A stretch of DNA of 64,000 nt from Desulfovibrio gilichinskyi (GTDB lineage: Bacteria > Desulfobacterota > Desulfovibrionia > Desulfovibrionales > Desulfovibrionaceae): positions 434,001 through 498,000 of the forward strand of contig NZ_FWZU01000001.1 in assembly GCF_900177375.1 (NCBI RefSeq). The letters run 5' to 3'. The notes under the pieces were generated by a model that was not told the origin of the DNA, did no database searches, and saw only the letters and a list, made by a program, of their open reading frames with translations. The translations under genes and the position numbers were made by a program. Shown here piece by piece: positions 16,414 through 24,761 of this stretch (the stretch's first letter is position 1; each line of letters starts with the position of its first letter).

Positions 16414-17238
16414 TTAGGCTGATAGAGCCGGGAATTTTTTAATAACTGGCCTGTCACCTAATTTACCCATATTCTCCATCCTGATCTTTTGGATCTTGAC
16501 AGCGATATTTAAAATATCACGGCTTGCTTCGGATTTCGGAGCATATTTGATAAAGGGTATCTGCCTTCTAACTGCTTCAGTTACTGAAGGATCATAGCGC
16601 ACAAAGCCTATATTTTTCAACTTAATATTAAGAAATTTTTCACAGGCCATATTTAATCTGTCAAAAGTATCTTTAGCTTCTTTTTCGCTTGTTACTTGAT
16701 TAACTATTACATTGAAATCACTAACTTTATGCTGAGTGTGAAGAACTTTAATCAAAGCGTAACTATCAGTCAAAGAGGTCGGTTCAGGTGTAATCACTAC
16801 AAATCTCATTTGCGCAATTGTTGCAAAAGAAAGAACTGTACCGCTTATTCCTGCGCCAAGGTCCATGACTAAATATTGATAACGTCCTACTAATTTGGAT
16901 AATTTGCTGAAAAGTATTTCCTGCATATCCTCATCCATCTCGACCAGTTCCGGAACGCCTGAAGCGGCGGGAAGAATGTCAAAATTTTTGCCTTTTTCAA
17001 TAGGGATAACAATCTCTGAGGGTTTTGCGTTGCTGCGAAGCAGATCCTGCATGTTGTTTTCTGGAGAAATCCCTAAGAGAACATCAAGGTTTGCCAAACC
17101 TAAATCGCAATCCATAAGAAGGAGGCTGTTTCCACCGGCATTTAGAGCATAAGACAGATTAAGGGATAGGTTGGTTTTTCCAACTCCGCCTTTTCCACTC
17201 ATTATTGCCATACTTAATGTTTTGTTGGCGTTGATCAT
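16414..17238 (-). CDS. MinD/ParA family ATPase (FleN/FlhG-like)
   Basis: Deviant Walker ATPase of 274 residues. The P-loop is GKGGVGKTNLSLNLS (about 15-29); LLLMDCDLGLANLDVLLG is the switch region typical of FleN/FlhG/YlxH, and YLVMDLGAGI holds the Walker B Asp. These proteins position or count flagella or other cell structures through membrane-associated ATP switching. The start at 17238 has AGGA 7 bp upstream (acaggactaacaATG); the longer ATG at 17298 would overlap the cyclase gene by 44 bp. The usual neighbours flhF and fliA are absent; the gene sits after a diguanylate cyclase, so a link to c-di-GMP-controlled surface behaviour is possible but unproved. Confidence 0.88.
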   Translation of the reverse strand: MINANKTLSMAIMSGKGGVGKTNLSLNLSYALNAGGNSLLLMDCDLGLANLDVLLGISPENNMQDLLRSNAKPSEIVIPIEKGKNFDILPAASGVPELVEMDEDMQEILFSKLSKLVGRYQYLVMDLGAGISGTVLSFATIAQMRFVVITPEPTSLTDSYALIKVLHTQHKVSDFNVIVNQVTSEKEAKDTFDRLNMACEKFLNIKLKNIGFVRYDPSVTEAVRRQIPFIKYAPKSEASRDILNIAVKIQKIRMENMGKLGDRPVIKKFPALSA

Positions 17239-17254
17239 TGTTAGTCCTGTCCCT

Positions 17255-18106
17255 TTATTTTCCAGTGAATAAGAATTTCTTTTCGTCGGCATGAACAAGA
17301 GTTTCTCTGGTCACCGATTCATAATCTAAAATATCTGCAGTGCAAATGCGGTCTTTACCCGTATTTTTAGCTTTATAAAGAGCTTTATCAGCTTTCTCAA
17401 TGAATTCATGCATTCTTAAATTCATCAACCCTTTGTAAGTTGCTAACCCCACAGAACAAGTAACAGAAAATTTTTCTGTGCTGTTAGGCTTTTTAAAGGT
17501 CAACTCTCTTGTTTTTTCAAGCAAGCGTTCAACTAACTGCTCAGCTTTATGCTGACCGGCTCCTGAAAGAATAATAGCAAATTCTTCGCCTCCGATTCTG
17601 GCAACTAGGTCATATCTGCGAGAGTTGCTGGAGATCATATCGGCCAGATCAATCAGAACTTCATCTCCTTTAAGATGCCCGTAGGTATCATTGACGGCTT
17701 TGAAGTTATCAAGATCCAGTATCGCCAGACTGACAGGAGTCTTGTCCCTGCTTGACCGTTCAATTTCCTGATCTAAAGTTTTTTCAAATGCTCTTCGATT
17801 TGAAATACCGGTCAGGGGATCATGTTCAGTTTTATACGAAAGAGTCTGTAATACACCTTGGATATGCTTAAGATGCGGTAAACTGTTCTCTTCAAGTGGA
17901 ATTGTCATCCAGTCATTAAGATCATGTGTTTCTGCAAGAATTTTCCAAGCATTAAGAGTCATGCCGGGGCAAAATCTGAGCACGGCAAGCCCGTCCAGAC
18001 AGTTTTTACCGAAGCAGACGTTGGTCTCATTGCAGAATCGCTCTCTTACTGAAAGGAGTTCCTCTAAAAGTTCAGCTTCGTTTTCAGCTATATATTCAGC
18101 GTTCAT
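17255..18106 (-). CDS. GGDEF diguanylate cyclase
   Basis: Makes c-di-GMP from two GTP. The protein has 283 residues with no membrane segment. The N-terminal 90 residues (several Cys, CNETNVCFGKNC near 25-36 and CPGM near 46) may be a sensor; the remainder is a GGDEF domain starting EHDPLTGISNRRAFE. The active site is GGEEF (172-176), with an intact RRYD inhibitory site (163-166) exactly five residues before it, so product inhibition is expected. The ATG at 18106 lies one base after the prfB stop codon and has GGCGGA 5 bp upstream; longer in-frame starts would lie inside prfB. Confidence 0.93.
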   Translation of the reverse strand: MNAEYIAENEAELLEELLSVRERFCNETNVCFGKNCLDGLAVLRFCPGMTLNAWKILAETHDLNDWMTIPLEENSLPHLKHIQGVLQTLSYKTEHDPLTGISNRRAFEKTLDQEIERSSRDKTPVSLAILDLDNFKAVNDTYGHLKGDEVLIDLADMISSNSRRYDLVARIGGEEFAIILSGAGQHKAEQLVERLLEKTRELTFKKPNSTEKFSVTCSVGLATYKGLMNLRMHEFIEKADKALYKAKNTGKDRICTADILDYESVTRETLVHADEKKFLFTGK

Positions 18107-18107
18107 A

Positions 18108-19215
18108 TTATCCGCCGTATGCATGAAGCAGGTAATTTCTGACCAAATCATCAAGTTCACCGTCCAGAACAGCTTCAACGTTTCCGTCTTCTGCGCCGCA
18201 ACGATGGTCCTTAACCAGTCTATAAGGCTGCATTGTATAAGTTTTAATCTGACTTCCCCAAGCAATTGAATCCTTGGTGGAATAGTCAGCTTTTTTACTT
18301 TCTTCCTGCTTTTTAAGCTCTCGCTCGTAAAGGCGGGATTTCAAAACTTTCATAGCAGTTTCTTTGTTTTTGAGCTGAGACTTTTCATTCTGGCATTGCA
18401 CAACGATATTGGTCGGCAGATGTGTTATACGCACAGCTGAGTTCGTTTTGTTGACATGCTGCCCGCCGGGTCCGCTGGCGCGGAAGACATCTAAACGGAT
18501 ATCTTCGTCTTTAACTTCAATTTCAATATCGTGAGAAATTTCAGGATATACATCAACTGAAGCGAAAGAGGTATGTCTTCTGCCGGATGAATCATAGGGA
18601 GATATGCGGATAAGGCGATGAATTCCTGCTTCCCCTTTGAGAAAGCCATACGCGTAAAGTCCTTTTACCTGCAGAGTTACGCTTTTAATTCCTGCCTCAT
18701 CTCCGGGCTGAAGATCAAGATAACTGACTTCCCAATTCCTTTTTTCGCACCAGCGCATGTACATTCTAAGAAGCATTTCAGCCCAGTCCTGAGCTTCAGT
18801 TCCTCCGGCTCCGGGATGAATTTCCAAGATGGCGGTACTTTTATCTTCAGGTGCAGATAGAAGTGTGGCAAGTTCTGTCTGCTCGACCATATTAGAAAGT
18901 TTTATAAGATTTTCCGACAAAGCTTCCAGAATTTCCTGATCAGGATCTTCACTGGCAAGGGTCAGCCATTCTTCTACATCGTTATGAACCGAGGAAAGAT
19001 TTTCGTATGAGGTTACTTTTTCTTCGAGAATACTTTTTTCTCGCAGAATAGGAGTAAGGTCATCAGGCTTGTCCCAAGCTCCAGGCTTGCTCAGGTCGTG
19101 CTCAATTTCTTCAAGTCGCTCTTTGCATTGAGCGTGGTCAAAGTCTCCCCCAAAGGCTGGAGAATTTACTGTTGCAGTTTACTGCCATGGATTTTAAGTC
19201 CGAAAATTGAAGCAT
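18108..19215 (-). CDS. prfB: Peptide chain release factor 2, with programmed +1 frameshift
   Basis: RF2 releases peptides at UGA and UAA. Frame 0 begins at the ATG at 19215 (MLQFSDLKSMAVN...LWGRL) and meets UGA at codon 26 (19140-19138). Shifting +1 on CUU-U continues as DHAQCKERLEEIEHDLSKPG and runs to the stop at 18108, giving about 368 residues. The shift site has GGGGGAGA-CUU-UGA-C, matching the known RF2 autoregulatory slip site with its internal Shine-Dalgarno. SPF is the RF2 tripeptide; here the recognition segment lies near DSSGRRHTSFASVDV, and GGQ is in ASGPGGQHVNKTNSAVRI. The start lies 4 nt after the lnt stop. An ATG-only call would begin wrongly at 18920. Confidence 0.95.
19138..19151 (-). 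promoter_or_regulatory. RF2 programmed +1 frameshift site
   Basis: Minus-strand GGGGGAGACUUUGA (19151-19138): an internal Shine-Dalgarno-like G-run 3 nt before CUU, the slippery CUU-U and the UGA at codon 26. This is the classic autoregulatory device in which low RF2 lets the ribosome shift and make more RF2. Confidence 0.93.
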
Positions 19216-19219
19216 GGTC

Positions 19220-20764
19220 TTACTGTATAATCCTTTTGCGGTTTTTTTTATTAGTTGAACTGACAGGCGCGATAGCTATCCAAATAATGAATAAAAATGT
19301 CAGGACTAGCGGTCCGTATGTAATCAATTCATAGTTAGCACTGAAAAAAGTCTTTCCGGTGATCAGTTCAGGATTTGTCAATACTGCTGCATTAACAAAC
19401 AATCCTGTAGAATCGGTAATATTTCCGAGTGGGTCGATACACGCTGAAATTCCAGTGTTAGTACACCGGATGAGATATCGCCCTTGTTCTACAGCTCTAA
19501 GGGAGACTAGTCCCAAATGTTGATACGGGGCAGAAGTTTTGCCGTACCAAGCGTCATTACTTATATTAATCAGCAGGTTTGCACCTTGTGCAACTCTTTC
19601 CTGAGCAAGTTCAGGGAAGATTCCTTCATAGCAGATGAGTATCCCCATAGCAAGGTTTCTGCTTATAAGAGGGCTGGTGTCATCCCCAGGGATAAAGTCA
19701 CCAACACCTTGAACTAATTTATCAATCGGCAAATATTTTTTAAGCGGTATGTACTCACCGAATGGAACCAGATGTGACTTATCATACCAGTCAAGAGTTG
19801 TTTTGTGCGGATCAATAAGGAAAGCTCTGTTATATAGCGAAAAAGATCTGGTCTTTGGATGCAGAATATAGCCCGGAGCTCCTGTTAAAAGGGGTGTATC
19901 CGACTCTTTCGTAAAATTAACCAGTGTCGCCCGCAATTCGTTTGGGTCTTGTATCTGGAAGGGCATAGCCGTTTCAGGCCAGATAATTAAGTCCGGCTTT
20001 GCAGGCAGGCTTTTGCTTAGCCTGATGTACTTATTAAGAGTGGCAACCTGATATTTTGCATCCCACTTTAAGCCTTGATTAATATTTCCTTGAACAATTC
20101 CAATAGTAGCATTGCCGGTACTGTGAAGAGTTGAGAATGTTTCAGGAACTGTCCTAAGAACACCCAGCATTACAAGAATTGCCAGAATTCCTACAGACCA
20201 TGCTTTTGCAAGGTGGGACGTTTTCCATATCAAGATTCCGGTTGTGACGGAGATCAGAAGTCCTGAAAGTCCGTAAGCTCCGACAAAAGCCGCACCTTGA
20301 ATTGACTGCGGCCAGTATGAAAATGCGGATGAAAAGGTCATCCACGGAAAACCTGTAAAAAAATATCCCTGCGCAAGCTCCATAGTCGACCATAAAACTG
20401 CGCTGAAAATACAAAGAAATAAAGGCGGCAGTTTGCGGGAGGCAATGTTCAATATGAGAGTGTAAACTCCATAATAAGCACCGACAGCCATAGCCATAAG
20501 AATCGGGCATGGAACTGCGAGGAACCATGAAATGTTGCCGTAAACGCCTATAGGATAGGCAAGCCAGTAAAGGCAGGCAAGGCAGGCGAAGGTTCCTGTG
20601 ATCCATCCTCTTTTAAGAGCTTCACGCGGTGAGCACTTGGAAAAAGCAATTATTCCGAGAGCCAGCGGGAATCCTAAAGCGGCGGCAGGAAAATGTAAAA
20701 AAGGGTTCGCATATCCTATACCTGCACAAAACGTAGCAATTAAAATTGGGAGAATCAGATACAT
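19220..20764 (-). CDS. lnt: Apolipoprotein N-acyltransferase
   Basis: Inner-membrane enzyme that N-acylates the lipid-modified Cys of lipoproteins. The protein has 514 residues with about six N-terminal hydrophobic helices (from residue 1 to about 200) and a nitrilase-like periplasmic domain. The catalytic triad is visible as LIIWPETAMPF (Glu), the Lys in WYDKSHLVPFGEYIP and GILICYEGIFPE (Cys), followed by LLINISNDAWYG. A final helix lies at the C-terminus. It directly abuts corC upstream (no intergenic bases) and lies 4 nt before prfB, so these are one transcript with coupled translation. The corC-lnt pairing is widespread in proteobacteria. Confidence 0.96.
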   Translation of the reverse strand: MYLILPILIATFCAGIGYANPFLHFPAAALGFPLALGIIAFSKCSPREALKRGWITGTFACLACLYWLAYPIGVYGNISWFLAVPCPILMAMAVGAYYGVYTLILNIASRKLPPLFLCIFSAVLWSTMELAQGYFFTGFPWMTFSSAFSYWPQSIQGAAFVGAYGLSGLLISVTTGILIWKTSHLAKAWSVGILAILVMLGVLRTVPETFSTLHSTGNATIGIVQGNINQGLKWDAKYQVATLNKYIRLSKSLPAKPDLIIWPETAMPFQIQDPNELRATLVNFTKESDTPLLTGAPGYILHPKTRSFSLYNRAFLIDPHKTTLDWYDKSHLVPFGEYIPLKKYLPIDKLVQGVGDFIPGDDTSPLISRNLAMGILICYEGIFPELAQERVAQGANLLINISNDAWYGKTSAPYQHLGLVSLRAVEQGRYLIRCTNTGISACIDPLGNITDSTGLFVNAAVLTNPELITGKTFFSANYELITYGPLVLTFLFIIWIAIAPVSSTNKKNRKRIIQ

Positions 20765-21583
20765 CTAAACGCCTTTTGGAGGTTCAACAAGAATAGAGAT
20801 TATTTGCTTGGCATCACTTTCATGGATAGTAAATTTGTATCCGGCGAAATCGAGAAATTCGCCGACATTGGGTATTCTGCCCATTAATTCAGACAGATAT
20901 CCTCCGATGGAATCCACGTGTTCTGAGTCAAGTTCAAGATGCAACTTTTCAGAGACTTCATATAAAGAAACTCTGCCGGAAATCATGAAACTTCCATCAT
21001 CGCGCTCATAGAAATCTGAGGGGCGCACAGCGTCATACTCATCAGCAATATCGCCTACAATTTCTTCCAGAATGTCTTCCATTGTTATAAGACCTGATGT
21101 TCCGCCATATTCATCTTGCAATATAGCCATGTGAACTCTGCCGGATTGAAATTCTTTAAGAAGAGTTTTGATCTGGATATTTTCGGAAACAATAAATGGT
21201 TCGCGTAATAAATTTTCCAGTGACTCATCTCTTTTGCAAGCTAAAAGCGGGGCAATAATGTCTTTGGCGTGAACAATTCCGATAATATGATCTTTGGAGT
21301 CCATATACACGGGGATTCTTGAATGACAGTGCTCTATTATTTGCTCAGCAACTTCAGTGAGACCACCACTGATTTCAGCACCGATTATATCAGTGCGGGG
21401 AATCATTATTTCACTTGCAGTGGTATCTTTGAGTTCAAGAACATTGAGTAACATCGAAACAACTTCGCTTTTTATTTCGCCGTCTTCTCGAGCTTCGAGG
21501 ATATGTTCTTCGAGAGGTGAGTCTGCTTTTCTAAAGATATTAATTAATTTGGCCCATAATCGGCCCTCAGAACCATCGTCCAA
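20765..21583 (-). CDS. corC: CorC/HlyC-type protein with CBS pair and transporter-associated domain
   Basis: Cytoplasmic 272-residue protein with two CBS domains (TASEIMIPRTDIIGAEIS near 54 and NIQIKTLLKEFQSGRVHMAIL near 130) and a C-terminal CorC_HlyC domain (VDSIGGYLSELMGRIPNVGE near 222). There is no DUF21 membrane domain, so it is the short CorC form rather than a full transporter. Members are linked to Mg2+/Co2+ efflux. The start codon is TTG at 21583, with AGGAG 8 bp upstream; MDDGSEGRLWAKL is like other CorC starts. It is followed immediately by lnt. Confidence 0.92.
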   Translation of the reverse strand: MDDGSEGRLWAKLINIFRKADSPLEEHILEAREDGEIKSEVVSMLLNVLELKDTTASEIMIPRTDIIGAEISGGLTEVAEQIIEHCHSRIPVYMDSKDHIIGIVHAKDIIAPLLACKRDESLENLLREPFIVSENIQIKTLLKEFQSGRVHMAILQDEYGGTSGLITMEDILEEIVGDIADEYDAVRPSDFYERDDGSFMISGRVSLYEVSEKLHLELDSEHVDSIGGYLSELMGRIPNVGEFLDFAGYKFTIHESDAKQIISILVEPPKGV

Positions 21584-21694
21584 GTGAATTCTCCTGTTTG
21601 CAGTTTAAAAATCAGAGTTAAAGTGTTTAAAATAAGTGTTTATTTCTTTAACTAATTATTATGTGGGGTTTGTGTCAACAATCATATGCAATTG

Positions 21695-22741
21695 TTACAA
21701 TTGTTCGTTACCTTCTCTATACAGCTCCAGATAAAGGTTGTAAGCCCAGTCATCAATTTCAGAGCTTCCCTTATTTTTGAGTGTGGCCCACTTAGGGTTA
21801 TGAGTTTTTTCATCGAATCCGGTAAACTGACTTTCAAATGAAAGGCCGATCTGGGCTTTGCCTTGAGTCGGGTCAATGAAAATTCGTCGTATTCGTGTTG
21901 TGAATAAGTAACGGATTATTCCTTTGTTTCCGGTGTCTATAATTCCTAGAAGTAAAAGAAAACTTTGTCCCTTGGCTAGCTTAAGATTGATGGCTCTTTT
22001 GGCATTCATATGAGTGATTTCTAAAGAAACTCCGCCACCTGAAATATCTATAAGGTTAGTGCTGGAATTTTTTCCTCCCATGTAACCCGGGGAATACTCA
22101 CCGCTGGTGAGAATAAATTTAAGTCCGGCTTTCATGCCCTGAGTAGAGTCGGGAATAATATTTACATAGTCATAATATCTGGAAGGAGGCGAGACTCTTA
22201 AGAATTCTCTTTTTTGAGTCTGTTCAAGAAACTTAGGATATTCAAGGTGGATATAAGTGTAGGAAGAACCTTTTGAGCTGATGTCGGTGACAACCGAAGT
22301 AAATCGATAAAAAATAACCAAACCGGCTTGCTTGGTAGGAACGTGAAAGAAGCCGTCTACTTGACGTCCTATCCAAGATTTACCGATTCCATCATGACTC
22401 GGCAATTCCAGCATAAGTTCATTAGTAATCTCAGAAATAGCGCATGGAATTGTTTTTCTTTTTTCCGATTTTGAATGAAAGCTTACTTCGATTTTAGAAC
22501 GGTATACCAGTGCGGTTTCAAAAATTTTGGATATCTTTTTTTTATCGATCACCCAGCTTGGAGGAATCGGATTGAGTCTTTTTTTCAGCTGTTGATTATT
22601 ATACCAAAGTACAGCTCCGGCAAGCAACGCCATGCAAAAACTCACAAAGAGGAGCGTGTTGATTGTCTGCTGCGGAAGACCTGTTTCTCCGAATCCACGG
22701 AGAACTTTGTATAGATATTCTTGATCGACTGCGGCTTGCAT
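21695..22741 (-). CDS. Membrane-anchored PilZ-domain protein (YcgR-like c-di-GMP receptor)
   Basis: Protein of 348 residues with one transmembrane helix near 28-47, then a cytoplasmic YcgR-N-like domain (about 70-170) and a PilZ domain. The c-di-GMP motif is complete: RxxxR as QKREFLR (178-182) and D-x-S-x-x-G as IDISGGG (232-237). It should bind c-di-GMP and act at the membrane, as flagellar brakes and alginate or cellulose regulators do. It lies upstream of the corC-lnt-prfB-cyclase run, with a 111-bp gap, so a signal maker and a receptor are within 4 kb. Target unknown. Confidence 0.88.
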   Translation of the reverse strand: MQAAVDQEYLYKVLRGFGETGLPQQTINTLLFVSFCMALLAGAVLWYNNQQLKKRLNPIPPSWVIDKKKISKIFETALVYRSKIEVSFHSKSEKRKTIPCAISEITNELMLELPSHDGIGKSWIGRQVDGFFHVPTKQAGLVIFYRFTSVVTDISSKGSSYTYIHLEYPKFLEQTQKREFLRVSPPSRYYDYVNIIPDSTQGMKAGLKFILTSGEYSPGYMGGKNSSTNLIDISGGGVSLEITHMNAKRAINLKLAKGQSFLLLLGIIDTGNKGIIRYLFTTRIRRIFIDPTQGKAQIGLSFESQFTGFDEKTHNPKWATLKNKGSSEIDDWAYNLYLELYREGNEQL

Positions 22742-22853
22742 TCTCGGCCTTTAGATTAAAGATGACTAGAGATTTTTATTACTTATACTTTTTTTTAAAC
22801 CATTTGGAAAGTAGTGAGAACTCATTTTCTGGCAGTATAAGATTGAATCTTTT

Positions 22854-24737
22854 TTAGATTGCTCCGATTTTTTTCAGGTGAATTTCTATAGAAGATATCG
22901 CCGCAGGAGTTATCCCTGAAATTCTGCTGGCTTGCCCAAGGGTTAGGGGACGAATTGCAGTAAGTTTCTCTACTCCTTCTCGCGTCAGCCCTGCAACTTC
23001 AGAATAATTTACATTATTTGGTATTGTTATTGACTCTTTTTTGCGGAATTTATCAACAAGTTCCTGCTGCCTGACAAGGTATCCTTCATATTTAACCTGT
23101 GTTTCAGCTTCTAGAAGAATTTCTTCAGAGAAGGTCTCTATCGCAGGCCAAAGTTCTGTTATGTCATGAATAGTCAGTTCCGGCTGGCGAAGCAGTGTTG
23201 CGAGGGGAACGGATTTCCCGGGAGCTGTTCCGCCGATTTTATTAATTATCTCGCATGTTGCTGTGTCCGGTTTTATGCGGATGGAGTTTAAACCTTTTAT
23301 CGCATCATCAAGACCTTTCTTTTTACAACTGTACATTTCCCACTGCGCATCGCCGACAAGTCCGAGTTCTCTGCCGATTGCGGTGAGTCTTTGGTCAGCA
23401 TTTCCTTCTCTAAGGAGAAGTCTGTATTCAGCGCGGGAGGTGAACATGCGGTATGGTTCTTGAGTCCCTTTTGTGACCAGATCATCAATAAGGACCGCAA
23501 TGTATGCCTGATCGCGTGAAAGCACGAAAGGAGGACGGCCTGTCAGCGAACAGAATGCGTTAATGGCGGCCCAGATACCCTGTGCAGCAGCTTCTTCATA
23601 ACCGGATGTACCGTTAATCTGTCCGGCTAGAAACAGTCCGGGCAGAGTTTTTGTTTCAAGCGTAGGTAGAAGCTGTGTAGGCGGAACAAAATCGTATTCA
23701 ATGGCATACCCCGGTCTGACAATCTGAGCCTGCTCGAGACCTACAATAGAATTGATCATTCTTTTTTGTATATCCAGAGGCAAGCTGGTAGGAATACCGC
23801 TCGGATAAATTTCCGGGCTTTCAAGTCCTTCCGGTTCAAGGAAAATCTGATGTCTCCCTTTTTCGGGAAATCTGGCAACTTTATCTTCAATTGAAGGGCA
23901 GTAACGAGCTCCGGTTCCTTTGATTATACCCGTAAACATGGGAGATCTTTCAAAACCGCTGCGAATAGCTTCGTGAGTCTGCTCGTTGGTGTAAGTTATG
24001 TGGCAGGGGACCTGCGCAAGATTTATTTTTTCAGTTCTAAAGCTGAACGGAAGCGGCGGGTTGTCTCCGTATTGAACTTCAAGTTTGTCAAAGTCGATTG
24101 AATCTTTGAGCAGTCTTGGAGTCGTTCCGGTTTTAAGACGGCCCAGAGTTAAACCTGCTTCTTTAAGTGATGCTGACATGCCTTCGGCGGCTGGGTCACC
24201 CATTCTTCCGCCGCTGAAATGTTCAAGGCCGATATGAATAAGTCCTTGCAAAAAAGTTCCGGTGGTCAGCAGTACAGCTTTTGATTTAAATCTTTCGCCG
24301 ATTTTAGTCACGACTCCGCCGGCTTTGCCGTCTTCAATAATCAAGGTTTCAGCAGTGTCCTGTCTCACCCATAAGTTTTCTTGCGCAAAAATATCTTTTT
24401 GAACAACCCGCATATATTCATTGCGGTCCATTTGGGCTCGGCTGGCTCTTACTGCCGGACCTTTGCGTGTGTTAAGCGTACGAAACTGAATACCTGCTTT
24501 ATCAGACCACAGCCCCATATATCCACCGAGGGCATCGATTTCTTTGACCATATGTCCTTTGGCCAGTCCGCCGATAGCCGGATTGCAGGATAGATGCCCG
24601 ATTCTATCAACGTTGATAGTGAGCAAAAGAGTTTTGAGGCCGAGAGTGGAAGCTGCCATGGCTGCTTCACAACCGGCATGACCGGCTCCTGCTACTATAA
24701 GGTCGAATACATCCGGTGTGGGCTGTTTTCTAATCAT
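22854..24737 (-). CDS. mnmG: tRNA uridine 5-carboxymethylaminomethyl modification enzyme MnmG
   Basis: With MnmE it makes the cmnm5/nm5 side chain of U34 in tRNAs decoding NNA/NNG, using FAD and methylene-THF. The 627-residue length is standard. The FAD motif is VAGAGHAGCEAAMAASTLG (about 15-33); GGRMGDPAAEGMS, LGRLKTGTTPRL, ARYCPSIEDKV and the C-terminal TREGVEKLTAIRPLTLGQASRISG are family signatures. It follows the M20 peptidase gene by 24 bp. The paralogue trmFO is at 12834. Confidence 0.97.
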   Translation of the reverse strand: MIRKQPTPDVFDLIVAGAGHAGCEAAMAASTLGLKTLLLTINVDRIGHLSCNPAIGGLAKGHMVKEIDALGGYMGLWSDKAGIQFRTLNTRKGPAVRASRAQMDRNEYMRVVQKDIFAQENLWVRQDTAETLIIEDGKAGGVVTKIGERFKSKAVLLTTGTFLQGLIHIGLEHFSGGRMGDPAAEGMSASLKEAGLTLGRLKTGTTPRLLKDSIDFDKLEVQYGDNPPLPFSFRTEKINLAQVPCHITYTNEQTHEAIRSGFERSPMFTGIIKGTGARYCPSIEDKVARFPEKGRHQIFLEPEGLESPEIYPSGIPTSLPLDIQKRMINSIVGLEQAQIVRPGYAIEYDFVPPTQLLPTLETKTLPGLFLAGQINGTSGYEEAAAQGIWAAINAFCSLTGRPPFVLSRDQAYIAVLIDDLVTKGTQEPYRMFTSRAEYRLLLREGNADQRLTAIGRELGLVGDAQWEMYSCKKKGLDDAIKGLNSIRIKPDTATCEIINKIGGTAPGKSVPLATLLRQPELTIHDITELWPAIETFSEEILLEAETQVKYEGYLVRQQELVDKFRKKESITIPNNVNYSEVAGLTREGVEKLTAIRPLTLGQASRISGITPAAISSIEIHLKKIGAI

Positions 24738-24761
24738 TCTGATTTCTACTGCTTAATGCAA

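Noticed and set aside
19138-19140. In-frame UGA near the start of prfB as a second selenocysteine codon
   Set aside because: RF2 homology continues in the +1 frame, and the classical frameshift signal is present.
21690-21704. CAATTGT-T-ACAATTG palindrome at the end of the PilZ gene as a terminator
   Set aside because: No T-run follows on the minus strand and the stem is only A/T-rich; part of it is coding.
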